Source of the DNA: Hyphomicrobiales bacterium
GTDB taxonomy: Bacteria > Pseudomonadota > Alphaproteobacteria > Rhizobiales > HXMU1428-3
DNA: 21,980 bases
Direction: 5' to 3'
Assembly (NCBI GenBank): GCA_021775385.1
Contig: JAJFHW010000042.1
Location: 1 to 21,980, forward strand
Part shown: positions 14,861 through 21,980 of the stretch, in pieces
Numbering within the stretch: the first letter of the stretch is position 1
How the letters are laid out: every line of letters starts with the position of its first letter
Notes under the pieces: generated by a model
Database searches by the model: none
Told to the model about the DNA's origin: nothing
What the model saw: only the letters and a program-made list of their open reading frames with translations
Made by a program: the position numbers and the translations under genes

Positions 14861-15901
14861 TCAACCGTTTAACAATTTATCAGTTAGGCCAGCAAATACG
14901 ACCATAGTAACAAGTGAAACCAAGGCTGTAAGAGATAAAACCGAAACTCCTGAAAGCCCAGCACCTACACTACAACCAACAGCCAGCACCCCTCCAAATC
15001 CCATCAAAAAAGCACCAATCACATAACGAAAGAACCCACTCTCTTTCGTAAAGAAAGCAAACTTAAACTCTTTTCCAAACAATGAAGCCATAAACGAACC
15101 AGCAAAAACCCCAGCAATCATTCCAATTTCAAAACCAGGCTTCAAAGGAATAATCGCAAATAAACTATTTAAAGCTTCAACTGAAGGACCAATAAAACTG
15201 ATTGATTGAACAGAAATGATATCAAAAGATACAGACGCATGCAGTCCAGTTAAAAACCATGCTAAAATAACAGCGAAACCAACCCCAATGGCCGTTACAA
15301 ACTGCCATAAGCTAAGTTGAGCTTTTGCACCAAGATATAATCCAGAACAAAAAAGAATAAACCCAAAAACTAGACCAGACCCCTCAGGCAGATAAGTTGA
15401 CATATCTCGAATTGAAGGTGAAATAGAATACAGCCCAACTATAAACGATCTAGAAGGTGACAAAATTCCCCGGATAGTTTGTTCAGCAACTATGGCAATA
15501 AGAACCCAACTTAACAATGCACGGATATTTCCCGTAGCTGACAAAATCAACAAACGGCTCGCACAACCACGTGCCAAAATCATTCCAACACCAAAAATTG
15601 CTCCTCCGATTAAAGCACCAGAAAGAGAGCCAGAAGCATTTAAATATCCAATTTTTGAAATATCAATTGTTTGATTAAAAAGTAAAAGTTGAGTGAGAAA
15701 AAAAGCAAGCGAAAATGCTAAAAGCCAGATAGGAACCATTCGTCCCTTTTGTTTGCGCCAAAATTCTAAAACAGCAGATCGCAAACAAAAACGACTTTGT
15801 TGAGCAAAAATTCCAAACAAAAATCCAGTTAATAAACCTATATAAAATGAAGAATAATCAGCCCCTAGAAATTCTGTCCAAGCTTCAAATTCACTAATCA
15901 T
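14861..15901 (-). CDS. YeeE/YedE (TsuA-like) sulfur-compound transporter
   Basis: A 346-residue polytopic membrane protein of the YeeE/YedE family, whose founding member TsuA takes up thiosulfate through a relay of conserved cysteines. The expected cysteine motifs are present: SRFCLRSA with Cys39, GMILARGCASR with Cys113, and GGVLAVGCSVGAGLSG with Cys310. Two homologous halves are visible. ATG 15901 is chosen, with GGAT about eight bases upstream; TTG 15913 would add four residues. Family members carry thiosulfate or persulfide; which one here is not readable. No TusA/TsuB-like sulfur carrier gene is next to it. It is the last gene of the block between mnmE and rho. Confidence 0.88.
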   Translation of the reverse strand: MISEFEAWTEFLGADYSSFYIGLLTGFLFGIFAQQSRFCLRSAVLEFWRKQKGRMVPIWLLAFSLAFFLTQLLLFNQTIDISKIGYLNASGSLSGALIGGAIFGVGMILARGCASRLLILSATGNIRALLSWVLIAIVAEQTIRGILSPSRSFIVGLYSISPSIRDMSTYLPEGSGLVFGFILFCSGLYLGAKAQLSLWQFVTAIGVGFAVILAWFLTGLHASVSFDIISVQSISFIGPSVEALNSLFAIIPLKPGFEIGMIAGVFAGSFMASLFGKEFKFAFFTKESGFFRYVIGAFLMGFGGVLAVGCSVGAGLSGVSVLSLTALVSLVTMVVFAGLTDKLLNG

Positions 15902-16164
15902 CTGACTATCCAAACACTAAAAATAATAACAAATTCATCAACATAAAACTATTAGACAAAAGAAAAGCGAATAAAAAATACACTTTTGCCATAACAAAAA
16001 AATGTTTTAAGCTGAAAAAAAAGAAATTAGATAGTTCTATGAGATTAGTCAAACATTCAGTAATCCCTAACTATTTTAGTCAGGTACTGAAAATTAAAAA
16101 AAATACTCCTCCAAATGTTAGTGAACAATCGAAAGAGCATTATAAAAATGAATAATAATAAAAT

Positions 16165-17430
16165 CTAAGCGTTCATGCTGTCGAAGAAATCATTATTGCC
16201 TTTGGTTCCCTTTAATTTATCAATCAAGAACTCAATGCCATCCATAGGCCCCATAGGGTTCAAAATTCGGCGTAAGACATACATTTTCTTCAATTGTTCA
16301 TCCGGTACAAGCAATTCTTCTTTCCGCGTACCAGATTTAGCAATATCAATAGATGGGAATACCCGTTTATCAGCAACCTTACGATCAAGAATAACCTCAG
16401 AGTTGCCAGTACCTTTAAATTCTTCAAAGATAACCTCATCCATACGGCTACCTGTATCAATAAGAGCTGTTGCAATAATTGTGAGAGATCCGCCCTCTTC
16501 AATATTACGAGCTGCACCAAAGAAACGTTTTGGACGTTGCAATGCATTTGAATCTACACCGCCTGTTAGAACCTTACCAGAAGAAGGAACCACAGTGTTA
16601 TAAGCCCGGCCAAGTCGTGTAATTGAATCAAGCAAAATTACAACATCTCGCTTATGCTCAACAAGTCGTTTCGCTTTTTCAATCACCATTTCAGAAACCT
16701 GAACGTGACGAGTAGGCGGTTCATCAAATGTAGAAGATACAACTTCACCTTGAACGGAACGTTGCATATCCGTTACTTCTTCAGGCCGTTCATCAATTAA
16801 CAATACAATCACATAACATTCAGGATGGTTCGTTGTAATCGAATGAGCAATATTTTGTAGTAAAACAGTTTTACCAGTACGAGGTGGTGCAACAATCAAA
16901 GCCCTTTGGCCTTTACCCATAGGTGAGACAATATCAATCACCCGAGCAGACATATCCTCAGTCTTATGATCTTCAATTTCCATCTTGAGCCACTCATCAG
17001 GATAAAGTGGTGTTAAATTATCAAAATTGATTTTGTGTTTGCCTTTATCCGGTTCCTCAAAATTAATGAAATTAACTTTGAGAAGAGCAAAATACCGCTC
17101 TCCATCTTTCGGGCTACGAATTTGTCCTTCAATCGTATCACCAGTGCGCAAACCAAATCGACGTATTTGGCTAGGACTTACATAAATATCATCTGGCCCA
17201 GGTAAATAATTCGCATCCGGTGATCTTAAAAAACCAAAACCATCTTGCAAAATTTCAACAACTCCTGTGCCAATAATTTCAATATTATCTGTAGCAAGTT
17301 GTTTTAGAATAGCAAACATCAACTCTTGTTTGCGCATAGAACTGGCATTCTCAACTTCAACTTCATCAGCGAAGGTTAAAAGCTCAGTTGGTGATTTGAC
17401 TTTAAGGTCCTGGAGTTTCATTTGATCCAT
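16165..17430 (-). CDS. rho: Transcription termination factor Rho
   Basis: Hexameric RNA-dependent ATPase that releases nascent RNA. The 421-residue product has the usual alphaproteobacterial length. Visible: the N-terminal helical Rho_N region ([15 protein letters not shown]...[12 protein letters not shown]), the cold-shock-like primary RNA-binding fold with GDGFGFLR-type DGFGFLRS at 63-70, the Walker A loop APPRTGKT at 181-188, the Walker B region [11 protein letters not shown], and the Q/R loops ([20 protein letters not shown], in part). ATG 17430 is used: GGAG lies seven bases upstream and it gives the family N-terminus. The frame extends 21 codons upstream in hydrophobic sequence, rejected as leader. 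A 243-bp leader/spacer separates it from hemJ, room for the autoregulation that rho genes often have. Confidence 0.97.
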   Translation of the reverse strand: MDQMKLQDLKVKSPTELLTFADEVEVENASSMRKQELMFAILKQLATDNIEIIGTGVVEILQDGFGFLRSPDANYLPGPDDIYVSPSQIRRFGLRTGDTIEGQIRSPKDGERYFALLKVNFINFEEPDKGKHKINFDNLTPLYPDEWLKMEIEDHKTEDMSARVIDIVSPMGKGQRALIVAPPRTGKTVLLQNIAHSITTNHPECYVIVLLIDERPEEVTDMQRSVQGEVVSSTFDEPPTRHVQVSEMVIEKAKRLVEHKRDVVILLDSITRLGRAYNTVVPSSGKVLTGGVDSNALQRPKRFFGAARNIEEGGSLTIIATALIDTGSRMDEVIFEEFKGTGNSEVILDRKVADKRVFPSIDIAKSGTRKEELLVPDEQLKKMYVLRRILNPMGPMDGIEFLIDKLKGTKGNNDFFDSMNA

Positions 17431-17673
17431 GGAAAGGCTCCAAAAAAGGATGAGAGTGAATAAGGTGAGGATATTTAAGTAGTGGTAAAGCACTTAAATC
17501 TGAAAATAAAAAACAGATAAAAGCACAACGCCGAGAATAGTTCTACTTACACATATTTAATGAGAATTACGATAAGATCATTAATTTTTAGTTGACAAGA
17601 CCATATCAAAATAAGTTCACCTAGAAAAGGGGCCAATAGGGCTAAAACTCATTAAATACAAGCTAATTAACCA

Positions 17674-18111
17674 TTAAAACGGTTTAAAAATCACCAAAAT
17701 AACAATAATGATCATTAAGACCGTCGGTACTTCATTGATGATTCGAAAAAATTTATCAGTACGATCAGAACAATCTTCAGCAAATTCACGCCGATATTTT
17801 GCAAGCATCATATGAGCAATAGTGAGAAAAACGACCAAAAGTAACTTCGCATGAAACCAGGGTTCGCTTAAAAAGCCTTGCAAATATCCAGTGAGCAATC
17901 CAGCCACCCAGCTAACAATCATAGCCGGGTTCATGATAAAGCGAAGTAACCGATATTCCATAATTTTGAGAGTTTCTGAAAGCTCAGAACTTCTCCTGGT
18001 TCCCGCATGATAAACATAAAGGCGAGGCAAATATAAAAGCCCAGCCATCCATGAAATCACAGCTATAATATGAATAACTTTGGTGAAATCAGCCCAAAAA
18101 GAAAGATCCAT
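17674..18111 (-). CDS. hemJ: HemJ protoporphyrinogen IX oxidase
   Basis: A 145-residue membrane protein with four predicted transmembrane helices, the oxygen-independent-type protoporphyrinogen IX oxidase found in alphaproteobacteria and cyanobacteria, acting in the inner membrane. Family features: FTKVIHIIAVISWMAGLLYLP with the conserved His14, RLYVYH, MEYRLLRFIMNPAM, WFHAKLLLV with the conserved His-x-Lys, and the short C-terminus VPTVLMIIIVILVIFKPF. The start is ATG 18111; a TTG two codons upstream is unlikely. It is 42 bases downstream of hemE and cotranscribed with it, linking two late heme steps (uroporphyrinogen decarboxylation and protoporphyrinogen oxidation). HemJ beside hemE and rho near the origin is a common alphaproteobacterial arrangement. 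Confidence 0.95.
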   Translation of the reverse strand: MDLSFWADFTKVIHIIAVISWMAGLLYLPRLYVYHAGTRRSSELSETLKIMEYRLLRFIMNPAMIVSWVAGLLTGYLQGFLSEPWFHAKLLLVVFLTIAHMMLAKYRREFAEDCSDRTDKFFRIINEVPTVLMIIIVILVIFKPF

Positions 18112-18153
18112 AATCAACTCTCAAAAAATGACAAAGAAAACTTTCGCCAAAAC

Positions 18154-19191
18154 TTACCTGCGAACCAATTTAATAAACTGCTCAACATGATCAAGCGGAG
18201 TAAATTGTTGAATGCCATGGCCAAGATTAAAAATAAACGGTCCTTCAGACCAAGCTTCAAAAACCATATCAACTTGACGCTTCAAAGCATCACCTCCAGC
18301 CATCAAAGCCAAACTGTCAACATTACCCTGAACAGTTACCTTTGATTGCAAATGATCACGCGCCCATTTTGGATCAATCGTTTCATCAACACTCACACCT
18401 TGCACATTAACCGCCTCAATATACCTACTATAAAGAGGCCCTGCGCCGCGTGGAAACCCAATAATTGGAATATGAGGATATTTAGCACGAAGAGCATCAA
18501 CAATGCGAACAGTTGGTTCAATGATCCAACACTCAAATTGATCAACCGGCAAACTTCCTGCCCAGCTATCAAACAATTGTAAAGCTTCAGCACCAGCTTC
18601 AACCTGGCGAGACAAATAATCAATGGAGGCCTCAACTAAAATATCCATTAAAGCCTGAAAAAATTCAGGATCAGAATATGCTACTGATCTAGCTGGTGCT
18701 TGATTAACTGTACCTTGGCCACCAACAATATAAGTCGCTACAGTCCAAGGCGAGCCACAAAATCCAATCAAAGCTGTATCTTTAGGTAAGCCAGCTTTAA
18801 TCAATTTTACAGTTTCAGCAATTGAGTTAAATTTTTCATCAACTTTGGAAAGGTCTAATTGTTTTAATTCTTCCAAATTTGTAATCGGATTTAATCTTGG
18901 ACCTTCCCCAGTCTCAAATCTAACATTTTGTCCAAGCGCGTCAGGTACTACCAGAATATCTGCAAACAAAATAGATGCATCAAACCCGAACCGTCTTATC
19001 GGTTGTAATGTGACCTCACAAGCTAGCTCTGGATTATAGCAAAGCTTTAAGAAACTACCTGCTTGTTCCCTCACCTTGCGATATTCGTCTAAATACCGTC
19101 CTGCTTGTCTCATCATCCAAAGGGGAGGTTGTTCTAAAACTTCACCTTGCAGAGCTTTTAGAAAAATTTTATTCGAACTTTTTGTCATCAT
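18154..19191 (-). CDS. hemE: Uroporphyrinogen decarboxylase
   Basis: Cytoplasmic enzyme that removes four carboxyl groups from uroporphyrinogen III to give coproporphyrinogen III. About 345 residues, the usual length. Signatures: PPLWMMRQAGRYLDEYRKVR near the N-terminus (substrate-binding arginines), SILFADILVVPDALG, GFCGSPWTVATYIVGG, LFDSWAGSLP, and NLGHGIQQFTP near the end. Three possible starts lie together (GTG 19194, ATG 19191, ATG 19188) with no strong ribosome binding site; ATG 19191 is chosen. Its 5' end borders the oriC candidate, as hemE borders Cori in Caulobacter crescentus, where hemE transcription is tied to origin activity. Head of the hemE-hemJ unit. Confidence 0.97.
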   Translation of the reverse strand: MMTKSSNKIFLKALQGEVLEQPPLWMMRQAGRYLDEYRKVREQAGSFLKLCYNPELACEVTLQPIRRFGFDASILFADILVVPDALGQNVRFETGEGPRLNPITNLEELKQLDLSKVDEKFNSIAETVKLIKAGLPKDTALIGFCGSPWTVATYIVGGQGTVNQAPARSVAYSDPEFFQALMDILVEASIDYLSRQVEAGAEALQLFDSWAGSLPVDQFECWIIEPTVRIVDALRAKYPHIPIIGFPRGAGPLYSRYIEAVNVQGVSVDETIDPKWARDHLQSKVTVQGNVDSLALMAGGDALKRQVDMVFEAWSEGPFIFNLGHGIQQFTPLDHVEQFIKLVRR

Positions 19192-19586
19192 CACAATCTT
19201 ATCATTTCACAAGTCTTCTTATCCGATGAGCTGAGCGACTTTTCAATATAAAAATAAAAGAATCTTTTTTTAAAATTGTAGTAGTTATTGTTATGCGGTG
19301 GATTGTGAATATTAAAATTAATTGAATTCTTTTTAACAAATTATCCAAATCATAAAATTTTTAAAAATCAAATTCCCAGCTAAAAAATTAAAACAAAACT
19401 CTAAAAAGAAAATAGCTCAATGGATTCAATATAATTAGATCACAAAATAAAAGTGAATGATATGTGGCAAATAATGTGCAAAACTATGGGTATAAATTCT
19501 TTACAAAACTGACTAATCACAAAAGGTGTATAACTCTACAGATTTTAATTCACAGCCGAAACTTTGTGAGTAACTTTTTGGATTAT

Positions 19587-19595
19587 TGTGAATAA
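19587..19595 (-). promoter_or_regulatory. Perfect DnaA box
   Basis: TGTGAATAA, the reverse complement of TTATTCACA, fully matches the DnaA-box consensus TTATNCACA. It is the only perfect box in the origin candidate and lies 60 bases before the kinase start codon. Confidence 0.8.
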
Positions 19596-19644
19596 TCTGG
19601 GAATAAAATAAACACCCCCAATCAGTGTGGGGATAACTTAAGAC

Positions 19645-19653
19645 TTATCAACA
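19645..19653 (+). promoter_or_regulatory. DnaA box-like site abutting a start codon
   Basis: TTATCAACA has one mismatch to TTATNCACA and ends one base before ATG 19655. DnaA bound here would cover the translation start region of the kinase gene. Confidence 0.45.
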
Positions 19654-19654
19654 T

Positions 19655-20479
19655 ATGTTAACAGGTAATCCAAAATTCTTCCATTTGCATCTGGTATCAG
19701 ACGCAACAGGTGAAACTTTAACGGCAATGTCAAAAGCTGTAACGGTTCAATATCCAGGCATAAGGGCAATAGAACATATTCATCCCCTTGTTAGGACAAA
19801 AAGACAGCTAAACAGAGTTTGCCAAATCATCGAGGCACAACCAGGTATTGTCTTACATACAATTATAAATACAGAATTATCAGCCGAATTGGATAAACTT
19901 TGTAGCGATCTTAGCATCCCAAGTATCGCAATACTTAATCCAATTTTACAAGTTTTTGGCTCTTACTTAGGAGCTCCTTCTCAGCCAACAGTTGGTGGTC
20001 AACATAGTTTAGATGCAGAATATTTTAACCGTATCGACGCGTTAAATTTCACATTAATGCATGATGATGGCCAATTGCCCGAAAATTTAGACGACGCTGA
20101 TTTATTACTCATAGGAATTAGCCGCACATCAAAAACTCCAACAAGTATATATTTAGCAAATAAGGGCTATAAAACATCAAATTTACCTCTTGTCCCTTCA
20201 CTACCACTTCCAGAAATTTTAGAAAAACCAACAACTGCATTCATCGTTGGATTGATCGCAAGTGCAGATAGAATTGCCCAAGTAAGGCAAAATAGAGTTA
20301 TAGAAATGGGAGATAGTGATTTAAGCGATTATGTTGACCGAGATACAATTGCTCAAGAAATCACGTTTACTCGTCGTTTATGTAGTCGCCATGGCTGGCC
20401 AATTATTGATGTAACAAGACGATCAATTGAAGAAACAGCCGCTGCGGTGATTAAATTATATAGTGATAATAAGCGATAA
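19655..20479 (+). CDS. PPDK / PEP synthase regulatory protein (bifunctional kinase-pyrophosphorylase, DUF299)
   Basis: Bifunctional enzyme that switches pyruvate phosphate dikinase or PEP synthase off by ADP-dependent threonine phosphorylation and on by phosphate-dependent dephosphorylation. The 274 residues match the family length. Motifs: FHLHLVSDATGETLTAM near 9-24, the P-loop GISRTSKT at 154-161 followed by PTSIYLANKGYKTSNLPLVP, and the C-terminal SRHGWPIIDVTRRSIEETAA. The sequence does not tell which target it serves; no PPDK or ppsA gene is in the window. ATG 19655 lacks a good ribosome binding site but is the only start that keeps the family N-terminus. It is the first gene on the right of the origin, as its homologue is in Caulobacter. 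Confidence 0.95.
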   Translation: MLTGNPKFFHLHLVSDATGETLTAMSKAVTVQYPGIRAIEHIHPLVRTKRQLNRVCQIIEAQPGIVLHTIINTELSAELDKLCSDLSIPSIAILNPILQVFGSYLGAPSQPTVGGQHSLDAEYFNRIDALNFTLMHDDGQLPENLDDADLLLIGISRTSKTPTSIYLANKGYKTSNLPLVPSLPLPEILEKPTTAFIVGLIASADRIAQVRQNRVIEMGDSDLSDYVDRDTIAQEITFTRRLCSRHGWPIIDVTRRSIEETAAAVIKLYSDNKR

Positions 20480-20537
20480 ACGAGAGTGTGTTATGTTAAT
20501 CGATAAAATTAAGATGTAAAAATAGCGAGAAAATCTT

Positions 20538-21149
20538 ATGTTTGAGCAACAAAAAACAAAAATCATCTTAGCTTCAAATAGCAAAATAAGAGCAGAATTG
20601 CTTGAAAATACCGGCCTTTCATTTGAAATCCAGCCAGCAGATATTGATGAATTTTCCATACGAGAAATTTTTAAAACAGAGGAAATGGACCCGGCAGATA
20701 TAGCCGAAGTTTTAGCTGAAACAAAAGCTACACAAATTTCGAAAAAAAATCCTGATGCATTAGTAATCGGCTGTGATCAAGTTCTGGCGCTGGGTGATGA
20801 AATCTTTGAAAAACCTAAAAATAGAGATGATGCCCAAAGCACACTTTTCAAATTAAGAGGAAAAACCCACACACTTATTTCCGCGATCGCCCTTGTCAAA
20901 AATAATGAAGTGGTATGGCGTTATAGTGAGAATGCAAATTTAAAAATGCATGAATTTTCTCCCGAATTTTTAGGCCAATATATGTCACTATGCGGTGATA
21001 AAATTCTCTCCTCCGTCGGTGCTTACCAACTAGAAAGTTTCGGCATCCATCTCTTTGAAGAAATTAAAGGTGATTATTTCACCGTTCTCGGATTTCCAAT
21101 CCTAGCCCTGTTAAAATTCTTGCGCTCTAAAGGCTATACTAAATCATGA
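20538..21149 (+). CDS. maf: Maf family nucleoside triphosphate pyrophosphatase
   Basis: Maf proteins hydrolyse non-canonical or pyrimidine NTPs and were first named for septum inhibition. The 203-residue product has the family start ILASNSKIRAELLENTGL (the ASxSxxR loop with Arg18), the catalytic VIGCDQVLALGDEIFEKP with Asp80 and Lys92-Pro93, GKTHTLISAIAL, and the C-terminal DYFTVLGFPILALLKFLR. The CDQ form in place of DT is usual in the alphaproteobacterial subgroup. Its stop overlaps the aroE start (ATGA), so the two are translationally coupled, and it follows the kinase gene by 58 bases. The ribosome binding site is weak. The preferred nucleotide substrate cannot be told. Confidence 0.92.
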   Translation: MFEQQKTKIILASNSKIRAELLENTGLSFEIQPADIDEFSIREIFKTEEMDPADIAEVLAETKATQISKKNPDALVIGCDQVLALGDEIFEKPKNRDDAQSTLFKLRGKTHTLISAIALVKNNEVVWRYSENANLKMHEFSPEFLGQYMSLCGDKILSSVGAYQLESFGIHLFEEIKGDYFTVLGFPILALLKFLRSKGYTKS

Positions 21150-21976
21150 CAACAAAAATTAATGCTGGAGTTATTGGCTGGCCGATTAAGCAATCACGCT
21201 CACCTTTAATACATGGACATTGGTTACAAAACCATAAAATTGACGGATCATATGAAAAAATTGCCGTCGATCCAGATGATCTTCAAAGCTTCATTAAGAA
21301 CTTAAAAGCAAATAATTTATCTGGTCTGAATGTCACAGTTCCTCATAAAGAAATGGTATTTAAATATGCCGATCATGTAACTGAGGAGGCAAAAGCCATT
21401 GGTGCTGCCAACACACTTTGGTTTGAAAATGATAAATTAATTGCAGGAAATACAGATGCTTATGGGTTCATTACTCATCTAAAACAAAGCGCACCCAATT
21501 GGGAAATTAATAAACCAGCTTTTGTATTAGGCGCAGGCGGTGCGGCCAGAGCGATACTCTATGCACTTATAAATGAGGGTGTTCCCGAAATAAAATTAAC
21601 AAACAGAACAATGAAACGCGGAACAAATTTAGCCGCAGAGTTCGGGCCAAAAATTAAAGTCATTGAGTGGGAAGATAAAGAAAATCATCTTGAAAATTGT
21701 GGCTTATTAGTAAATTCAACCAGTCTTGGAATGATAGGAAGCACACCCTTAGAAATTAACATTAGCACTCTACCAAAAACAGCCATCTGTTATGATATTG
21801 TATACGCCCCGCTTGAAACTCAATTGCTAAAAGATGCAAACTCATTAGTGCTCGGCACAGTTGATGGCTTAGGTATGCTCTTACATCAAGCAGTGCCTGG
21901 CTTTGAAAAATGGTTTGGCGTTCGGCCAACTGTTACAGATGAGCTACGTCAAATCATTTTAAACGATCTGAGATAA
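21146..21976 (+). CDS. aroE: Shikimate dehydrogenase
   Basis: NADPH-dependent reduction of 3-dehydroshikimate to shikimate, the fourth step after DAHP in aromatic amino-acid synthesis. The 276-residue product is complete. Substrate-binding residues: SRSP at 17-20, NVTVPHK with catalytic Lys68, Asn89 and NTD with Asp104. The NADP domain has VLGAGGAARAI (127-137), LTNRT, NSTSLGM and the final DGLGMLLHQAVPGFEKWFG. ATG 21146 overlaps the maf stop by four bases. After the TAA at 21974 only four bases (AGAG) remain; in relatives coaE and dnaQ come next, so the operon probably continues beyond the window. Confidence 0.97.
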   Translation: MTTKINAGVIGWPIKQSRSPLIHGHWLQNHKIDGSYEKIAVDPDDLQSFIKNLKANNLSGLNVTVPHKEMVFKYADHVTEEAKAIGAANTLWFENDKLIAGNTDAYGFITHLKQSAPNWEINKPAFVLGAGGAARAILYALINEGVPEIKLTNRTMKRGTNLAAEFGPKIKVIEWEDKENHLENCGLLVNSTSLGMIGSTPLEINISTLPKTAICYDIVYAPLETQLLKDANSLVLGTVDGLGMLLHQAVPGFEKWFGVRPTVTDELRQIILNDLR

Positions 21977-21980
21977 AGAG

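Larger units (their letters stand above)
19192..19654. other. oriC: Chromosomal replication origin candidate (oriC)
   Basis: A gene-free 463 bp between hemE and the regulatory-kinase gene, the same place as Caulobacter Cori. Transcription diverges here. The left half (about 19228-19460) is very AT-rich and could unwind. Against TTATNCACA, one perfect DnaA box lies at 19587-19595 (minus). Single-mismatch boxes lie at 19304-19312, 19341-19349, 19475-19483, 19525-19533, 19546-19554, 19565-19573, 19628-19636 and 19645-19653. Seven of these nine are in the 180 bases nearest the kinase gene. Two GANTC sites are at 19260 and 19423. No exact CtrA box was found; TTAA-N7-TGAA at 19312-19326 is a near match. 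Origin function is inferred from location and motif density. Confidence 0.82.

Noticed and set aside
16066..16084. Hairpin CCTAACTA-ttt-TAGTCAGG downstream of rho.
   Set aside because: No T-run follows the stem on the minus strand, so it does not look like a rho terminator; the stem also has a G-T pair.
17431..17493. Upstream extension of the rho frame by 21 codons.
   Set aside because: The extension is hydrophobic and unlike Rho, while ATG 17430 has GGAG at proper spacing and gives the family N-terminus.
19312..19326. CtrA box in the origin candidate.
   Set aside because: It reads TTAA-N7-TGAA, one mismatch from consensus in AT-rich DNA, too weak to annotate.

Overview
The window comes from an AT-rich alphaproteobacterial chromosome and spans its replication-origin and centromere region. 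Both ends carry the gene set that flanks the origin in Caulobacter and many Rhizobiales and Rhodobacterales. On the left these are mnmG (partial), mnmE, rho, hemJ and hemE, all on the minus strand. On the right, on the plus strand, are a PPDK/PEP-synthase regulatory kinase gene (the homologue of the gene beside Caulobacter Cori), maf and aroE. Transcription diverges from about 19.2-19.65 kb. The order within the alphaproteobacteria cannot be settled from the sequence.

Layout. 1-462: 5' part of mnmG. 463-1987: 1.5 kb without a gene. It holds one perfect and four single-mismatch parS sites, one degenerate parS, a CtrA-like box, and a 21-bp iteron array rich in GANTC; I read it as the ParB-loaded centromere. 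1988-3322: mnmE. 3492-15901: thirteen genes on both strands that separate mnmE from rho, which are neighbours in many relatives. They encode a DUF255 thioredoxin-fold protein, a tautomerase with a divergent LysR regulator, a Nudix protein, a Pit phosphate transporter, a DCC-DUF4166 pair, a secreted M15-type murein peptidase, a Sel1 lipoprotein, LrgA-LrgB, a GAF-GGDEF cyclase, TspO and a YeeE/YedE sulfur transporter. 16165-19191: rho, hemJ, hemE. 19192-19654: the oriC candidate, with an AT-rich left half and a right half crowded with DnaA-box-like 9-mers. 19655-21976: the regulatory kinase, then maf and aroE overlapping by 4 bases.

The core genes serve tRNA wobble-uridine modification (MnmE with MnmG), transcription termination (Rho), the late steps of heme synthesis (HemE, HemJ), PEP/pyruvate control, nucleotide sanitation and shikimate synthesis. 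The accessory block adds transport, cell-envelope and redox functions. Eight of its thirteen genes face the replication fork expected from the oriC candidate, which fits a later insertion or rearrangement.

I found no CRISPR array, phage module, toxin-antitoxin pair, transposase, tRNA or rRNA. The most unusual material is non-coding. All nine GANTC sites (the CcrM methylation motif) in the 463-1987 gap lie either inside variant parS sites (three) or in a 157-bp cluster around the iterons (six).
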